A stretch of 64,000 bases of DNA, from NCBI RefSeq assembly GCF_018729455.1, contig NZ_JAHHZF010000001.1:62001-126000 (forward strand), written 5' to 3'. The stretch comes from Prosthecodimorpha staleyi. GTDB lineage: Bacteria > Pseudomonadota > Alphaproteobacteria > Rhizobiales > Ancalomicrobiaceae. Every line of letters begins with the position of its first letter. Position 1 is the first letter of the stretch. Positions 8,529 through 17,354 of the stretch are shown piece by piece. Below the pieces are notes generated by a model that worked only from the letters and a program-made list of their open reading frames with translations, was not told the origin of the DNA and ran no database searches. The translations under genes and the position numbers were made by a program.

Positions 8529-9763
8529 CGGCCGAGTTCCCGTTCGAGCGCCTTGGGGTTGTCGCGCAGGCGTGCGAGCCATTCCTGCGCCACGTCACCG
8601 GGATAGACATCCTCGACCGAGCCGCGCAGCGCCCCCAGGATGGCGTTGGCGACCGCGGCCGGGGCGAGCTTCGGCGGCAGGATCTGCTGGTTCCATTCGT
8701 CGTCGATCGGACCGGGGAACACGTTGACGACGCGCACGCCGCCGCGGCGCAGTTCTGCCCTGAGCGCCTGGGCATAGGAGAGCCCGGCCGCCATCGAGGC
8801 CGAATAGGTCGCCTCCTCGGGAAAATTGGCGATCGCGTAGATGGACAGGAGATTGACCCAGGCAACCGCGCTCGACTGTCCGTCGGCGCCGCGCGCGCGC
8901 ATCACCGGGCCGAAGGCCTTGGCGAGACGCAACAGCCCGAAGGCGTTGACCTCCATCTCCGCCTGCGCGGTCTCCACGCCGGCGCGGCCGAACAGCGAGT
9001 GGATGCGGTGGTAGCCGGCGGTGTTGACGACGATGTCGACCTTGAAGCCGATCTCGCCAGCCAGTTCATCGACCGAGCGGCTGTCGGTCACGTCGAGCGG
9101 CACCTCCGTGACGCCCGGCAGCGCGCGCGTCGCCGCCCAGCCGGGCGGATCCTTCCAGGGCTCGCACTGGCCGGCCCAGACGATGTCGGCCCCGGCCTCG
9201 ACCAGCGCCTTGACCACAGCCTGGCCGACCGGCGACTTGGCGTCGGTGACGAGGCATTTGCGGAAGCGCGGGTCGGCGGTCAGCTCGCGCAGCTTCGGAT
9301 CGTCGGCCGGCGTGCCGGTCCCGCCAGCGCGGGCGACCAGCACGGCCTGGCCGGCCCGGTCGAGCATGGCCGACAGCGTGACGCGGGCCGGTGCGCGCGG
9401 GGCGTCGTCCGGCAGGTGGACGACCACGGTCGCGCCCGCATCGAGCCGGACCAGCCCGGTGCGCCAGGGCGCGCGCTCCCGGAAATAGAGCTCCTGCGAA
9501 TGGTGCACGACCGTATCGGCGAGCAGGTCGCCGTTCGGGTCGGTCTCGCGCCATTCGAGCCGGTCGGACAGGCAGGCCGCGCAAGCGTCGCGCGGCGGAT
9601 ACTGCACCGCGCCGCATTCCAGGCAATGCTGCAGTTCGAACCGGCCGAGCGCGGCGGCACGGACCAGCCCGAGCGCCGTCCGGCTGCGCCGATCCGGCGG
9701 CAGGGTCGGCACGCGGCTGCGCAGGATCGGATTCTTGCGCTTGGGACGCGTGATCTTGGCCAT
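8525..9763 (-). CDS. Zinc-ribbon/OB-fold (DUF35) protein fused to a degenerate SDR domain
   Basis: 412 aa. Residues 40-70 have a rubredoxin-like zinc ribbon (CLECG then CAACL) followed by an OB-fold segment to about residue 150, the DUF35 layout. From about residue 175 to the end there is an SDR-like domain. The SDR part is unusual: the glycine motif reads TDAKSPVG instead of TGxxxGIG, and the active-site motif is YSASM, with Met where the catalytic Lys belongs. DUF35 proteins normally bind thiolase-like partners, and a thiolase-like gene lies just upstream in the same direction. Start ATG 9763 follows AGGG; an ATG two codons earlier is possible. The fused domain may be structural rather than catalytic (inference). 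Confidence 0.8.
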   Translation of the reverse strand: MAKITRPKRKNPILRSRVPTLPPDRRSRTALGLVRAAALGRFELQHCLECGAVQYPPRDACAACLSDRLEWRETDPNGDLLADTVVHHSQELYFRERAPWRTGLVRLDAGATVVVHLPDDAPRAPARVTLSAMLDRAGQAVLVARAGGTGTPADDPKLRELTADPRFRKCLVTDAKSPVGQAVVKALVEAGADIVWAGQCEPWKDPPGWAATRALPGVTEVPLDVTDSRSVDELAGEIGFKVDIVVNTAGYHRIHSLFGRAGVETAQAEMEVNAFGLLRLAKAFGPVMRARGADGQSSAVAWVNLLSIYAIANFPEEATYSASMAAGLSYAQALRAELRRGGVRVVNVFPGPIDDEWNQQILPPKLAPAAVANAILGALRGSVEDVYPGDVAQEWLARLRDNPKALERELGR

Positions 9764-9870
9764 GGTCATCCGCCCTGCCGTTGGAACATTGGGAGACAGC
9801 CCGCGTGGCTTGGGATGCCCCCGGACCGGCCGCTTCGCAGCGCTTCGCCGACACATCCACCATCCCCCGG

Positions 9871-10935
9871 CGCATTCCCGGACAGGGCGCGCAAGCGCCG
9901 CCGATCCGGGACCCACTCGCTCTGCGGCCGGCAGGGGATTTGCGGTTTCCTCCCGGTCCCGATCGCCCGCGTCGAGGCGAGTGGGTCCCGGCTCTCCGCT
10001 ACGCTGCGGCCGGGAATGCGGTGCGAGATCGGGGCTGAACCCACGAAACGCTCGGTGCCGGCCATCCATCCGCGATCCCGCGGCGCATTCCCGGACAAGG
10101 CGCGCGAGCGCCGCCGATCCGGGACCCACTCGCTCTGCGGCCGGCAGGGGATTTGCGGTTTCCACTCGGTCCCGATCGCCCGCTGCGATGAGAGTAGGTC
10201 CCGGCTCTCCGCTGCGCTTCGGCCGGGAATGCGTTGTGAGATGCGGGCAGAACCCGCGAAAAGCTCGATGCCCCCAACCCATCCACCATCCCGCGGCGCA
10301 TTCCCGGACAAGGCGCGCAAGCGCCGCCGATCCGGGACCCAATGGCGCAGCGGCCTGGTGGGGATCCGGGGTTCCAACTCGATCCCGATCGCCCGCTGCG
10401 AGGCGAGTGGGTCCCGGCTCTCCGCTACGCTGCGGCCGGGAATGCGTTGTGAGATGCGGGCAGAACCCGCGAAAAGCTCGATGCCCCCGACCCATCCACC
10501 ATCCAGCGGCGCATTCCCGGACAAGGCGCGTGAGCGCCGCCGATCCGGGACCCACTCGATCCGCGGCCCGGAGGGGATCAGCGGCTTGCTCTCTGTCCCG
10601 ATCGCCCGCTGCGAGGCGCGTGGGTCCCGGCTCTCCGCTGCGCTGCGCCCGGGAATGCGATGCGAGATGGGGGCAGAACCTCCGAAACGCTCGGTGCCGG
10701 CCATCCATCCGCGATCCCGCGGCGCATTCCCGGACAAGGCGCGCAAACGCCGCCGATCCGGGACCCACTCGCTGTGCGGCCGGCAGGGGACCTGCGGTTT
10801 CCACTCGGTCCCGATCGCCCGCTGCGAGGCGAGTGGGTCCCGGCTCTCCGCTGCGCCGCGGCCGGGAATGCGTTGTGAGATGCGGGCAGAACCCCCGAAA
10901 AGATCTGTGCCGCCTGAAGACCCACCGGGAATGCG
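9871..10935. repeat. 213-bp tandem repeat, five copies
   Basis: Five head-to-tail units begin at 9871, 10084, 10297, 10510 and 10723, each starting CGCATTCCCGGACA. The period is exactly 213 bp throughout. Every unit is itself a nested palindrome: CGCATTCCCGG pairs with CCGGGAATGCG, and inside it GGGACCCACTCGC pairs with GCGAGTGGGTCCC around a loop of about 60-75 bases. The linkers between units come in two versions (with CGGTGCCGGCCATCC or with CGATGCCCCC). A partial unit precedes the array at about 9840-9870. The array occupies the gap between the thiolase-like gene and the DUF35-SDR gene. Because 213 is a multiple of three, long but spurious reading frames cross it on both strands. Confidence 0.92.
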
Positions 10936-10962
10936 GTGCGGGATGACCATGATGCCCTCCCC

Positions 10963-12138
10963 TCAGGCCGCGGCCAGGATGGCGGCGCCAGTGCACAGGC
11001 CGCGGTCGAAATTGATCATGCCGAAGCCGGAGACGAGCGCGTGGCGGGCGTTGGGGACCTGTGCGCCGAGCGGGCGGCCGGTCAACTGCCGGACCGCCTC
11101 GACGAGCCCGAGCGAGCCGCCCGCCGCGCCGGCCTGGCCGACCGAGAGCTGGCCGCCGGAGGTGTTCAGCGGAAACGAGCCCTCGACCTCGAAGCCGTGG
11201 GCGCGGACGAAGGCCGGCCCCTCGCCCTTGGCGCAGAAACCGAGATCCTCGATCTGCATCAGGCTGATCACCGGATAGTCGTCATAGACCTCGACGAGGT
11301 CGATCTCTTCCGGGCCGAGGCCGGCGCGGCCGTAGAGCCGGTCGCGCTCCAAGACCCAGCCGCCGCGGATCTGGATCGGATCGGACGGGAAGGCGTTGTG
11401 GCGCTCGACCGCCGACAGGGCCCGGGCATAGGGCAGGCCGAGGCTCCGCGCCCGGTCCTCGCTCATGACCAGGAAGGCCTCGGCGCCGGCGCAGGGCATG
11501 ACGCAATCGAACAGGCGGATCGGGTCGGCGATCGGGCGAGAGGCGAGATAGTCGTCGAGCGTCAGCGGCTTCTTGAACAGGGCGAGCGGGTTCTTCAGCG
11601 CATTCGCGCGCTGCGCCACGCACAGGCGGCCGAAATCGGCCGGCTCGGCGCCGTATGTGCGCATGTAGTACTGGGTCAGGAAGGCGAAGCTCATGTTCGG
11701 CCCGCCGGCCGCATAAGGGTAGACCGCGTCGACCGCGAAGCGGCTGAAGCTCGACGTGTTCTGCCGGAAGCTGTCGACATGGTTGGTGTCGCCGGACAGG
11801 CAGGCGACGATCTCGGCGTCCCCCGCCTCGACAGCGCGCGCCGCCCGGCGCAGCGAGACGATGCCGGCCGCCCCGCCCATCGGGATATGGTCGAGCCAGC
11901 GCGGGCTGACGCCCAAATGCTGGGCGAGGCCGACGGCGGTGTCGGGGGCGAGCGAGAAGCTCGCCACACACAGCCCGTCGATGGCGTCCTTGGTGATGCC
12001 GGCGCCCTCGCACAGGAGCCGCAGCGCCCGGCCGAGGAACCAGTGCGCCGAGCGGATCGAATAGCGCACATAGGGCACCGTCACCGGCACGGCGACGGCC
12101 ACGCCCTGATAGCCCCGGCTCTCGCGGGTTCCGCTCAT
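10963..12138 (-). CDS. Thiolase-like protein (SCP2-thiolase / lipid-transfer type)
   Basis: 391 aa. The C-terminal half contains [15 protein letters not shown] followed by AAGG and LVSGFGM, typical of the thiolase superfamily, and the N-terminal half has [10 protein letters not shown]. The usual nucleophilic cysteine context of degradative thiolases is not evident: the region near residue 40 reads [10 protein letters not shown]. This is the pattern of lipid-transfer-like thiolases, some of which work as retro-aldolases together with DUF35 partners (for example Ltp2 with ChsH2 in steroid side-chain loss). A DUF35-SDR fusion is the next gene, which supports such a complex. The start overlaps the stop of the LivF gene (ATGA). 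A plain beta-ketothiolase role is less likely. Confidence 0.8.
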   Translation of the reverse strand: MSGTRESRGYQGVAVAVPVTVPYVRYSIRSAHWFLGRALRLLCEGAGITKDAIDGLCVASFSLAPDTAVGLAQHLGVSPRWLDHIPMGGAAGIVSLRRAARAVEAGDAEIVACLSGDTNHVDSFRQNTSSFSRFAVDAVYPYAAGGPNMSFAFLTQYYMRTYGAEPADFGRLCVAQRANALKNPLALFKKPLTLDDYLASRPIADPIRLFDCVMPCAGAEAFLVMSEDRARSLGLPYARALSAVERHNAFPSDPIQIRGGWVLERDRLYGRAGLGPEEIDLVEVYDDYPVISLMQIEDLGFCAKGEGPAFVRAHGFEVEGSFPLNTSGGQLSVGQAGAAGGSLGLVEAVRQLTGRPLGAQVPNARHALVSGFGMINFDRGLCTGAAILAAA

Positions 12139-12857
12139 TCGGTGGCTCCGCCCAGATAGGTCGCCATGACACGAGGATCGTTGAGCAGGTCCGACGCCGC
12201 GCCGTGCAGCGCGATCTCGCCGGTCTCCAGGACGTAGCCGTAATCCGCCGTCTCCAGCGCCGCCCGGGCATTCTGTTCGACCAGCAGGATCGAGACGCCG
12301 GCATCGCGCAGGGTGGCGACGATGCGCAGGATGTCGCGCACGATCAGCGGCGCGAGGCCGAGGCTCGGTTCGTCGAGCAGGAGCAGCCGCGGCCCGGCCA
12401 TCAGCGCCCGGCCGATGGCGAGCATCTGCCGCTCGCCGCCCGAGAGCGTGTCGGCCCGCTGGCGCCGTCGCTCCGCGAGGCGCGGGAAGCGGTCGAAGAC
12501 GCCGTCGAGCGCGGACTTCACGAAGGCGCCGTCCTTGCGGCGCGAATAGGCGCCGAGGATCAGGTTGTCGCCGACCGTCATCTCGCCGAACAGTTCGCGC
12601 CGCTCCGGCACCAGGCAGAAACCGCGCTCGACGCGATCCTCGACGCCGAGTTCGTGCAGGTCGGCGCCCTCGAAGCGCAGCACGCCGCGCGACGGCAGCA
12701 GGCCCATGGCGGCGCCGAGCAGGGTCGTCTTGCCGGCCCCGTTCGGCCCGATCACGGTCACGATGCGGCCCTTGTCGAGCGTCAGCGACACGCCGCGCAC
12801 CGCCTCGACCTTGCCGTAGCCGACATGCAGGTCGGCGACCTCCAGCATGGCGCTCAT
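12135..12857 (-). CDS. livF: Branched-chain-type ABC transporter ATPase (LivF-like)
   Basis: 240 aa with Walker [10 protein letters not shown], signature LSGGERQM and Walker [12 protein letters not shown], plus the LVEQNAR switch region characteristic of LivF. It is one of two ATPase modules of a HAAT-family importer; it sits on the cytoplasmic face and powers uptake. GGAGGTG precedes the chosen ATG, which overlaps the stop of the fused LivM-LivG gene by ATGA. The thiolase gene starts within its stop. The HAAT family carries branched-chain amino acids but also aromatic acids and other small carboxylates. The catabolic neighbours make a non-amino-acid substrate more likely. Confidence 0.9.
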   Translation of the reverse strand: MSAMLEVADLHVGYGKVEAVRGVSLTLDKGRIVTVIGPNGAGKTTLLGAAMGLLPSRGVLRFEGADLHELGVEDRVERGFCLVPERRELFGEMTVGDNLILGAYSRRKDGAFVKSALDGVFDRFPRLAERRRQRADTLSGGERQMLAIGRALMAGPRLLLLDEPSLGLAPLIVRDILRIVATLRDAGVSILLVEQNARAALETADYGYVLETGEIALHGAASDLLNDPRVMATYLGGATE

Positions 12858-14620
12858 GCCACACCTCCGAGATAGGCGGCCTGGACATCCGGATTGCGAC
12901 GGATCGCGGCCGGCTCGCCCTCGGCGATGCGGGCGCCGAAGACCATCACGACCAGCCGGTCGACCAGGCCCATGACGAAGTCCATGTCGTGCTCCACGAC
13001 CAGGATGGCGAGGCCCTCGCGGCGCAGATCGGAGAGCAGCGCAGCCAGCGCCTCCTTCTCCTTGCGGCGCAGACCCGCGGCGGGTTCGTCGAGCACGATC
13101 ATGACCGGATCGGCGGCGAGCGCGCGGGCGACTTCGAGGATGCGCTGCTGGCCGAGCGGCAGGTTGCCGGCGAGATCCTCGGCCTTGTCGGCAAGCCCGA
13201 CGCGGGCGAGTTGCGCATAGGCATCGGCGCGGGCACGGGCCTCCTCGGCGCGGTCGAGCCGCAGACCGCCGGACAGCCAGCCGGCCCCGGTGCGCAGGTG
13301 GGCGCCGAGCATGACATTCTCGACCAGCGTCATGGCCGGGCGCAGCTTGACGTGCTGGAAGGTGCGGGCGACGCCGAGAGCGGCGATCCGGCGTTGCGGC
13401 ATGCGCGTGATGTCCTGGCCGAGAAATTCGATCCGGCCGGAAGAGGCACGCAGGGCGCCGGTCAGGAGGTTGAACATGGTGCTCTTGCCGGCGCCGTTCG
13501 GGCCGATCAGCCCCAGGATCTCGCCGGCCCTGAGCTCGAACGAGACCTTGTCGACGGCGACGAGGCCGCCGAAGCGCCGGACCGCCTGATCGACGCGGAG
13601 CACGGTCTGGCCGCGCTCGGGCAGCGTTCGGCGCGGCAGCGGATCGGCCCCGACCGGAGCGGACCGGCGGACGCGGGGCAGGAAGCGCGTCAGCATCGGC
13701 ACCAGGCCGCCGCGGGCATGGTGCATGATCACGATCAGGATCACCGCGAAGGCGATCTGCTCGTATTGCGCGGCGTTGCTGGTGACATGCGGCAGCACGT
13801 CCTGCAGCCAGTTCTTGAGCAGGGTCACCAGCCCCGCCCCGACCAGCGCGCCGACGATATGCGAGGCGCCGCCGACCAGCGCCATCAGGAGATATTCGAT
13901 CGACGGCTTAATCTCGAACGGCGCCGGGCTGACGAAGCGGCTCATATGGGCGTAGAGCCAGCCGGCGAGCCCGGCATAGAGGGCGGCGATCAGGAAGATC
14001 ACCAGCCGGGTCCGGAACGGATCGATGCCGACGCTGGCCATCAGGACGGGGCCGCCGCGCAAGGCGCGCACGGCCCGGCCTTGCCGGCTGTCGAGCAGGT
14101 TGGCGCCGAACAGCGCGCCGGCCCCGACCGCGGCCCAGATCAGCCAGTAGACGGCGCGGCTGTCGATCAGCGCGATCGCGCCGATGCTGACCGGCGGAAT
14201 CCCGGAGAGCCCGGTATGGCTGCCCAGCGCTTCGAAATTACCGAACAGATAGAAGATCGAGATGCCCCAGGCGATGGTCGAGAGCGGCAGGAAATGGCCG
14301 CCGAGCCGCAGCGTGACGGCGCCGATCAGGAGGGCAGCGAGGCCGGTCGTGAAGAGCGCGAAGGGCAGACCGAGCCAGGGCGAGACGCCGCCGGCCGTGG
14401 TCGCCCAGGCGGTCGAATAGGCGGCGACGCCGACGAAGGCGGCCTGGCCGAAGGAGGTCAGCCCGCCGATGCCGGTCAACAGCACCAGCCCGACCGCGAC
14501 CAGCGCGCCGATGCCGATATAGTTCATCAGCGTGACCGCGAAGGTCGACAGCACGGCTGGGGCGGCGGCGAGCAGACCGGCGGCGAGCAGGATGCCGAAC
14601 GGGCGCAGGGCGGCATTCAT
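12854..14620 (-). CDS. Fused permease-ATPase of a branched-chain-type ABC importer (LivM-LivG)
   Basis: 588 aa in one frame. Residues 1-310 form the LivM-type permease with about eight to ten hydrophobic segments and the [16 protein letters not shown] motif. After a short Arg/Pro-rich linker, residues 340-588 form a LivG-type ATPase: Walker [17 protein letters not shown] in place of LSGGQ, Walker [11 protein letters not shown] and VVEHDM. M-G fusions occur in several proteobacteria. The permease spans the inner membrane and the ATPase is cytoplasmic. The gene overlaps livH upstream and livF downstream by ATGA, so all three subunits are made from one message. Confidence 0.92.
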   Translation of the reverse strand: MNAALRPFGILLAAGLLAAAPAVLSTFAVTLMNYIGIGALVAVGLVLLTGIGGLTSFGQAAFVGVAAYSTAWATTAGGVSPWLGLPFALFTTGLAALLIGAVTLRLGGHFLPLSTIAWGISIFYLFGNFEALGSHTGLSGIPPVSIGAIALIDSRAVYWLIWAAVGAGALFGANLLDSRQGRAVRALRGGPVLMASVGIDPFRTRLVIFLIAALYAGLAGWLYAHMSRFVSPAPFEIKPSIEYLLMALVGGASHIVGALVGAGLVTLLKNWLQDVLPHVTSNAAQYEQIAFAVILIVIMHHARGGLVPMLTRFLPRVRRSAPVGADPLPRRTLPERGQTVLRVDQAVRRFGGLVAVDKVSFELRAGEILGLIGPNGAGKSTMFNLLTGALRASSGRIEFLGQDITRMPQRRIAALGVARTFQHVKLRPAMTLVENVMLGAHLRTGAGWLSGGLRLDRAEEARARADAYAQLARVGLADKAEDLAGNLPLGQQRILEVARALAADPVMIVLDEPAAGLRRKEKEALAALLSDLRREGLAILVVEHDMDFVMGLVDRLVVMVFGARIAEGEPAAIRRNPDVQAAYLGGVA

Positions 14621-15675
14621 CCGTCGAGCTCCTCATGTTCCTCGTCGCCGCCATGGGCGAGCGCCAGCGAGCGCCACAGGAGCACGGGGATCAGCAGGCT
14701 GAACACCACCACCTCCTTCATGGCGCTGGAGAAGAAGGAGGCGAAGCTCTCCATGACGCCGACGAACAGCGCGCCGAGCGCGGTCACCGGATAGGAGACG
14801 AGGCCGCCGATGATCGCGCCGACGAAGGCCTTGAGGCCGATCAGAAAGCCCGAGTCGTAGTAGATCGTCGTGCTCGGCCCGATCAGGATGCCGGAGATGC
14901 CGGCCAGCGCCGAGGCGATCAGATAGGCGGTGACGCCGGTCCGCTCCGGTCGGATGCCGACGAGGCGCGCGCCGGTGCGGTTGACGGCAGTTGCCCGGAG
15001 CGCCTTGCCGATCAGCGAGCGCTCGAAGAACAGGAAAAACAAGACCGCCAGCAGCACCGCCGAAGCCATCATCAGGATCAGCTGGCCGGTGATCACCAGC
15101 CCGCCCGGCAGCTCGAAGATGCCGTCGACCAGCGCCGTCGTGCGGAAACCCTCCGGTCCGAAGAACAGGAGGCCGAGCCCGGCGATCGCGAAGTGCAGCG
15201 CGATGGCGACGATCAGCAGCACCAGGACGGAGGCGTCGGCGATCGGCCGGAAGGCGATCCGGTCGAGCAGCGGCCCCATCGGCAGCGCCAGCCCGAGCGC
15301 GACGGGGATGCGCACGATCTCCGGAACGTCCCGTGCGGCGATCAGCCAGGCCAGGGCGCAGGGGATCAAGGGCAGGAGGCCGTAGCCGGCGATGCGTTGA
15401 GCCAGCCCGTCAGCCGAGCGCCGCCTGATCGCGGCGCCGAGCTCCATCAGCGAGGCGACGGCGGCCAGAACCGCGACCAGCCCGATCGTGCCGGGCACGC
15501 GCTGCATCTGGAACGCGGCGAGCGTCAGTGCCGTGAAGGCGGCGATGTCGCCGAACGGCACGAAGACCACCCGGGTGACGGAGAAGATCAGCACCAGGCC
15601 GAGCCCGGCCAGGAGATAGATCGCGCCGTTGGCGAGGCCGTCGACGGTCAGGATCAGGGCGATGTCTGGCGTCAT
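14617..15675 (-). CDS. livH: Branched-chain-type ABC transporter permease (LivH-like)
   Basis: 352 aa, an inner-membrane permease with about eight to nine hydrophobic helices. It has the family motifs NGAIYLLAGLGL near the N-terminus and the GGLVSYPVTALGALFVG-like region near the C-terminus that contacts the ATPase. The ATG at 15675 has GGGAGG eight bases upstream, better than earlier in-frame starts. It is the first gene of the minus-strand cluster, so the promoter for the whole catabolic operon should lie between 15676 and the divergent binding-protein gene. It is somewhat longer than typical LivH (about 300 aa) because of an extended central loop. Confidence 0.9.
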   Translation of the reverse strand: MTPDIALILTVDGLANGAIYLLAGLGLVLIFSVTRVVFVPFGDIAAFTALTLAAFQMQRVPGTIGLVAVLAAVASLMELGAAIRRRSADGLAQRIAGYGLLPLIPCALAWLIAARDVPEIVRIPVALGLALPMGPLLDRIAFRPIADASVLVLLIVAIALHFAIAGLGLLFFGPEGFRTTALVDGIFELPGGLVITGQLILMMASAVLLAVLFFLFFERSLIGKALRATAVNRTGARLVGIRPERTGVTAYLIASALAGISGILIGPSTTIYYDSGFLIGLKAFVGAIIGGLVSYPVTALGALFVGVMESFASFFSSAMKEVVVFSLLIPVLLWRSLALAHGGDEEHEELDG

Positions 15676-15914
15676 GGCGCCGACCTCCCGTAGGATGCGG
15701 GCCGGGGGATCGCGAACGACCGCCCGCCGGATGTGCGCCGGCATCGATCTTTGCGAATGCATGGAACGAGACGGTTCACGACACGGTCCCTCCGGACGCC
15801 GACGGGGCGCGGGATCGACGGCGAAGATCGCAGAGAAATCGCGATATGTCCGACATTTCCCGGGTCGGCCGCGCTCGGGGACAGCCCGCAGCGCGGGCGC
15901 CTCGGGCGATCGAC

Positions 15915-15948
15915 TATTGCAGCCTTAAATATTTTATGTATGAAATTG
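15915..15948. promoter_or_regulatory. AT-rich island in the divergent intergenic region; candidate promoter/operator
   Basis: The 386-bp gap 15676-16061 separates livH (minus) from the binding-protein gene (plus). It is GC-rich except for about 34 bp around TTAAATATTTTATGTATG. This contains the short inverted repeat ATTT...AAAT and TATGTA-like -10 sequences. It is a reasonable site for divergent promoters and for the MarR-type regulator encoded at 17355. No exact operator consensus can be assigned by eye. Confidence 0.35.
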
Positions 15949-16061
15949 TCGGGCAGGCAAGAGGCAAGTTCGAGCGATCCCCGAGGCCGGTCCGAACCGG
16001 CCTTGTCCCCGCCGCGAACCGTTCCGCCCGATGACAAGCGGCCTGCAAGTTGGAGGTCCCG

Positions 16062-17228
16062 ATGCGGAAATTCCTCTTTGCCCTGACCGGCTGCGTGATG
16101 ACCGGCGCGGCCGCGCTGGCCGCCTCGGTTTCGGCGGCCGAAGCCGCCGACATCAAGATCGGCTTCGTCACCTCGCTGTCCGGCCCGGTCTCCTCGATCG
16201 GCATCCCGTACGATCACGGCATCAAGGCCGGCTACGCCCATGTCTCCGAGATCGACGGCAACAAGATCACCCTGATCGCGCTCGACGACGCCTCCGATCC
16301 TTCGACCGCCGCGAAGAATGCGCGCAAGCTGATCGAAGAGGACAAGGTCGACGTGCTGATCGGCACGGCCGGCGCGCCCGGTTCGCTCGCCATGGCGGCG
16401 GTCTCGCGCGAGACCAAGACGCCGATCATCGTCATCGCCAATGCCAACCTGCCTGGCTCGGACGGCGCCTGGATGGTCACCGTGCCGCAGCCCGCGCCGC
16501 TGATGGTCTCGGCCGTCGTGGCGGAGATGAAGAAGTCGGGCATCAAGTCGGTCGGCTTCATCGGCTTTTCCGACGCCTGGGGCGACCTCGTCTACAACGC
16601 GCTGACCGCGACGGCCGAACCCGCCGGCATCAAGGTGACCACCAACGAGCGCTATGCGCGCGCCGATACATCGGTGACCGCGCAGGCCCTCAAGGTCGTC
16701 GCCTCGCGGCCGGACGCCGTCATCACCGGCGGCTCGGGCACGCCGGGCGCCCTGCCCTATCTCGCGCTCGCCGAGCGCGGCTATAAGGGCCCGATCTACG
16801 GCACCCACGCCCTGATCAACCCCGATTTCGTCCGCGTCGGCGCGGCCTCGGTCGAAGGCCTGATCGCCCCGACCGGCCCGGTCGTGGTCTCCGAGCAGCT
16901 GCCGGACGACAATCCGATCAAGAAGGTCGGCGCCGAATACAAGGCCGCGCTCGCCAAGGCCGTGCCGACCGCGACCCCGAATGCCTTCTCGGCCTATTCG
17001 TTCGACGGCTGGCTGATCTTCGTCGATGCCGCCAAGCGCGCGCTGAAGACCGCCCAGCCCGGCACGCCCGAATATCGCGTCGCGTTGCGCGATGCGATCG
17101 TCAGCACCAAGGAACTGGTCGGCACCCACGCCGTCTACAACTTCAAGCCCGATGAGCGCTACGGCACGGACGAGCGTTCGCGCGTCCTGGTCAAGCTCGA
17201 GAAGGGCGCCTGGAAGCTGATCAAGTAG
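16062..17228 (+). CDS. Periplasmic substrate-binding protein of the branched-chain-type ABC importer (LivJ-like)
   Basis: 388 aa. It has a Sec signal peptide (Arg/Lys start, hydrophobic core, cleavage near AEAAD), then the type I periplasmic-binding fold beginning IKIGFVTSLSGPVSSIG, which is typical of the LivJ/receptor-family group. It should deliver ligand to the LivH-LivMG-LivF complex encoded divergently. The ATG at 16062 follows GGAGG by five bases; an upstream TTG four codons earlier is less likely. The ligand cannot be named. In this family Ser/Thr residues at the end of the first strand bind the carboxylate of the ligand. Confidence 0.9.
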   Translation: MRKFLFALTGCVMTGAAALAASVSAAEAADIKIGFVTSLSGPVSSIGIPYDHGIKAGYAHVSEIDGNKITLIALDDASDPSTAAKNARKLIEEDKVDVLIGTAGAPGSLAMAAVSRETKTPIIVIANANLPGSDGAWMVTVPQPAPLMVSAVVAEMKKSGIKSVGFIGFSDAWGDLVYNALTATAEPAGIKVTTNERYARADTSVTAQALKVVASRPDAVITGGSGTPGALPYLALAERGYKGPIYGTHALINPDFVRVGAASVEGLIAPTGPVVVSEQLPDDNPIKKVGAEYKAALAKAVPTATPNAFSAYSFDGWLIFVDAAKRALKTAQPGTPEYRVALRDAIVSTKELVGTHAVYNFKPDERYGTDERSRVLVKLEKGAWKLIK

Positions 17229-17291
17229 GCATGTCCGACGCCGGGGCTTGCAGCCGCGGCGTCTCCGGGATACGCGCTGATCCATCGCCAT

Positions 17292-17330
17292 CGGCCCGCC
17301 CGTCCGGTTTTCCGCCGGATCGGCGGGCCG
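17292..17330 (+). terminator. Stem-loop after the binding-protein gene
   Basis: CGGCCCGCC (17292-17300) pairs perfectly with GGCGGGCCG (17322-17330), with a smaller CCGG hairpin in the loop. It lies between the binding-protein gene and the marR gene. No T-run follows, so it may be a weak or factor-assisted terminator, or an mRNA-stabilising hairpin. Confidence 0.4.
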
Positions 17331-17354
17331 CCGTCCCTTCCGAGGTTCGCGACC

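Noticed and set aside
9871-10935. CRISPR array
   Set aside because: The whole 213-bp unit is repeated, there are no unique spacers of constant length, and no cas gene is present.
9735-10996. Long open frames on both strands across the 213-bp array
   Set aside because: They exist because the period is a multiple of three and the sequence is GC-rich. The predicted proteins are repeats of Pro/Arg/Ser-rich sequence without family features, and the units are nested DNA palindromes.
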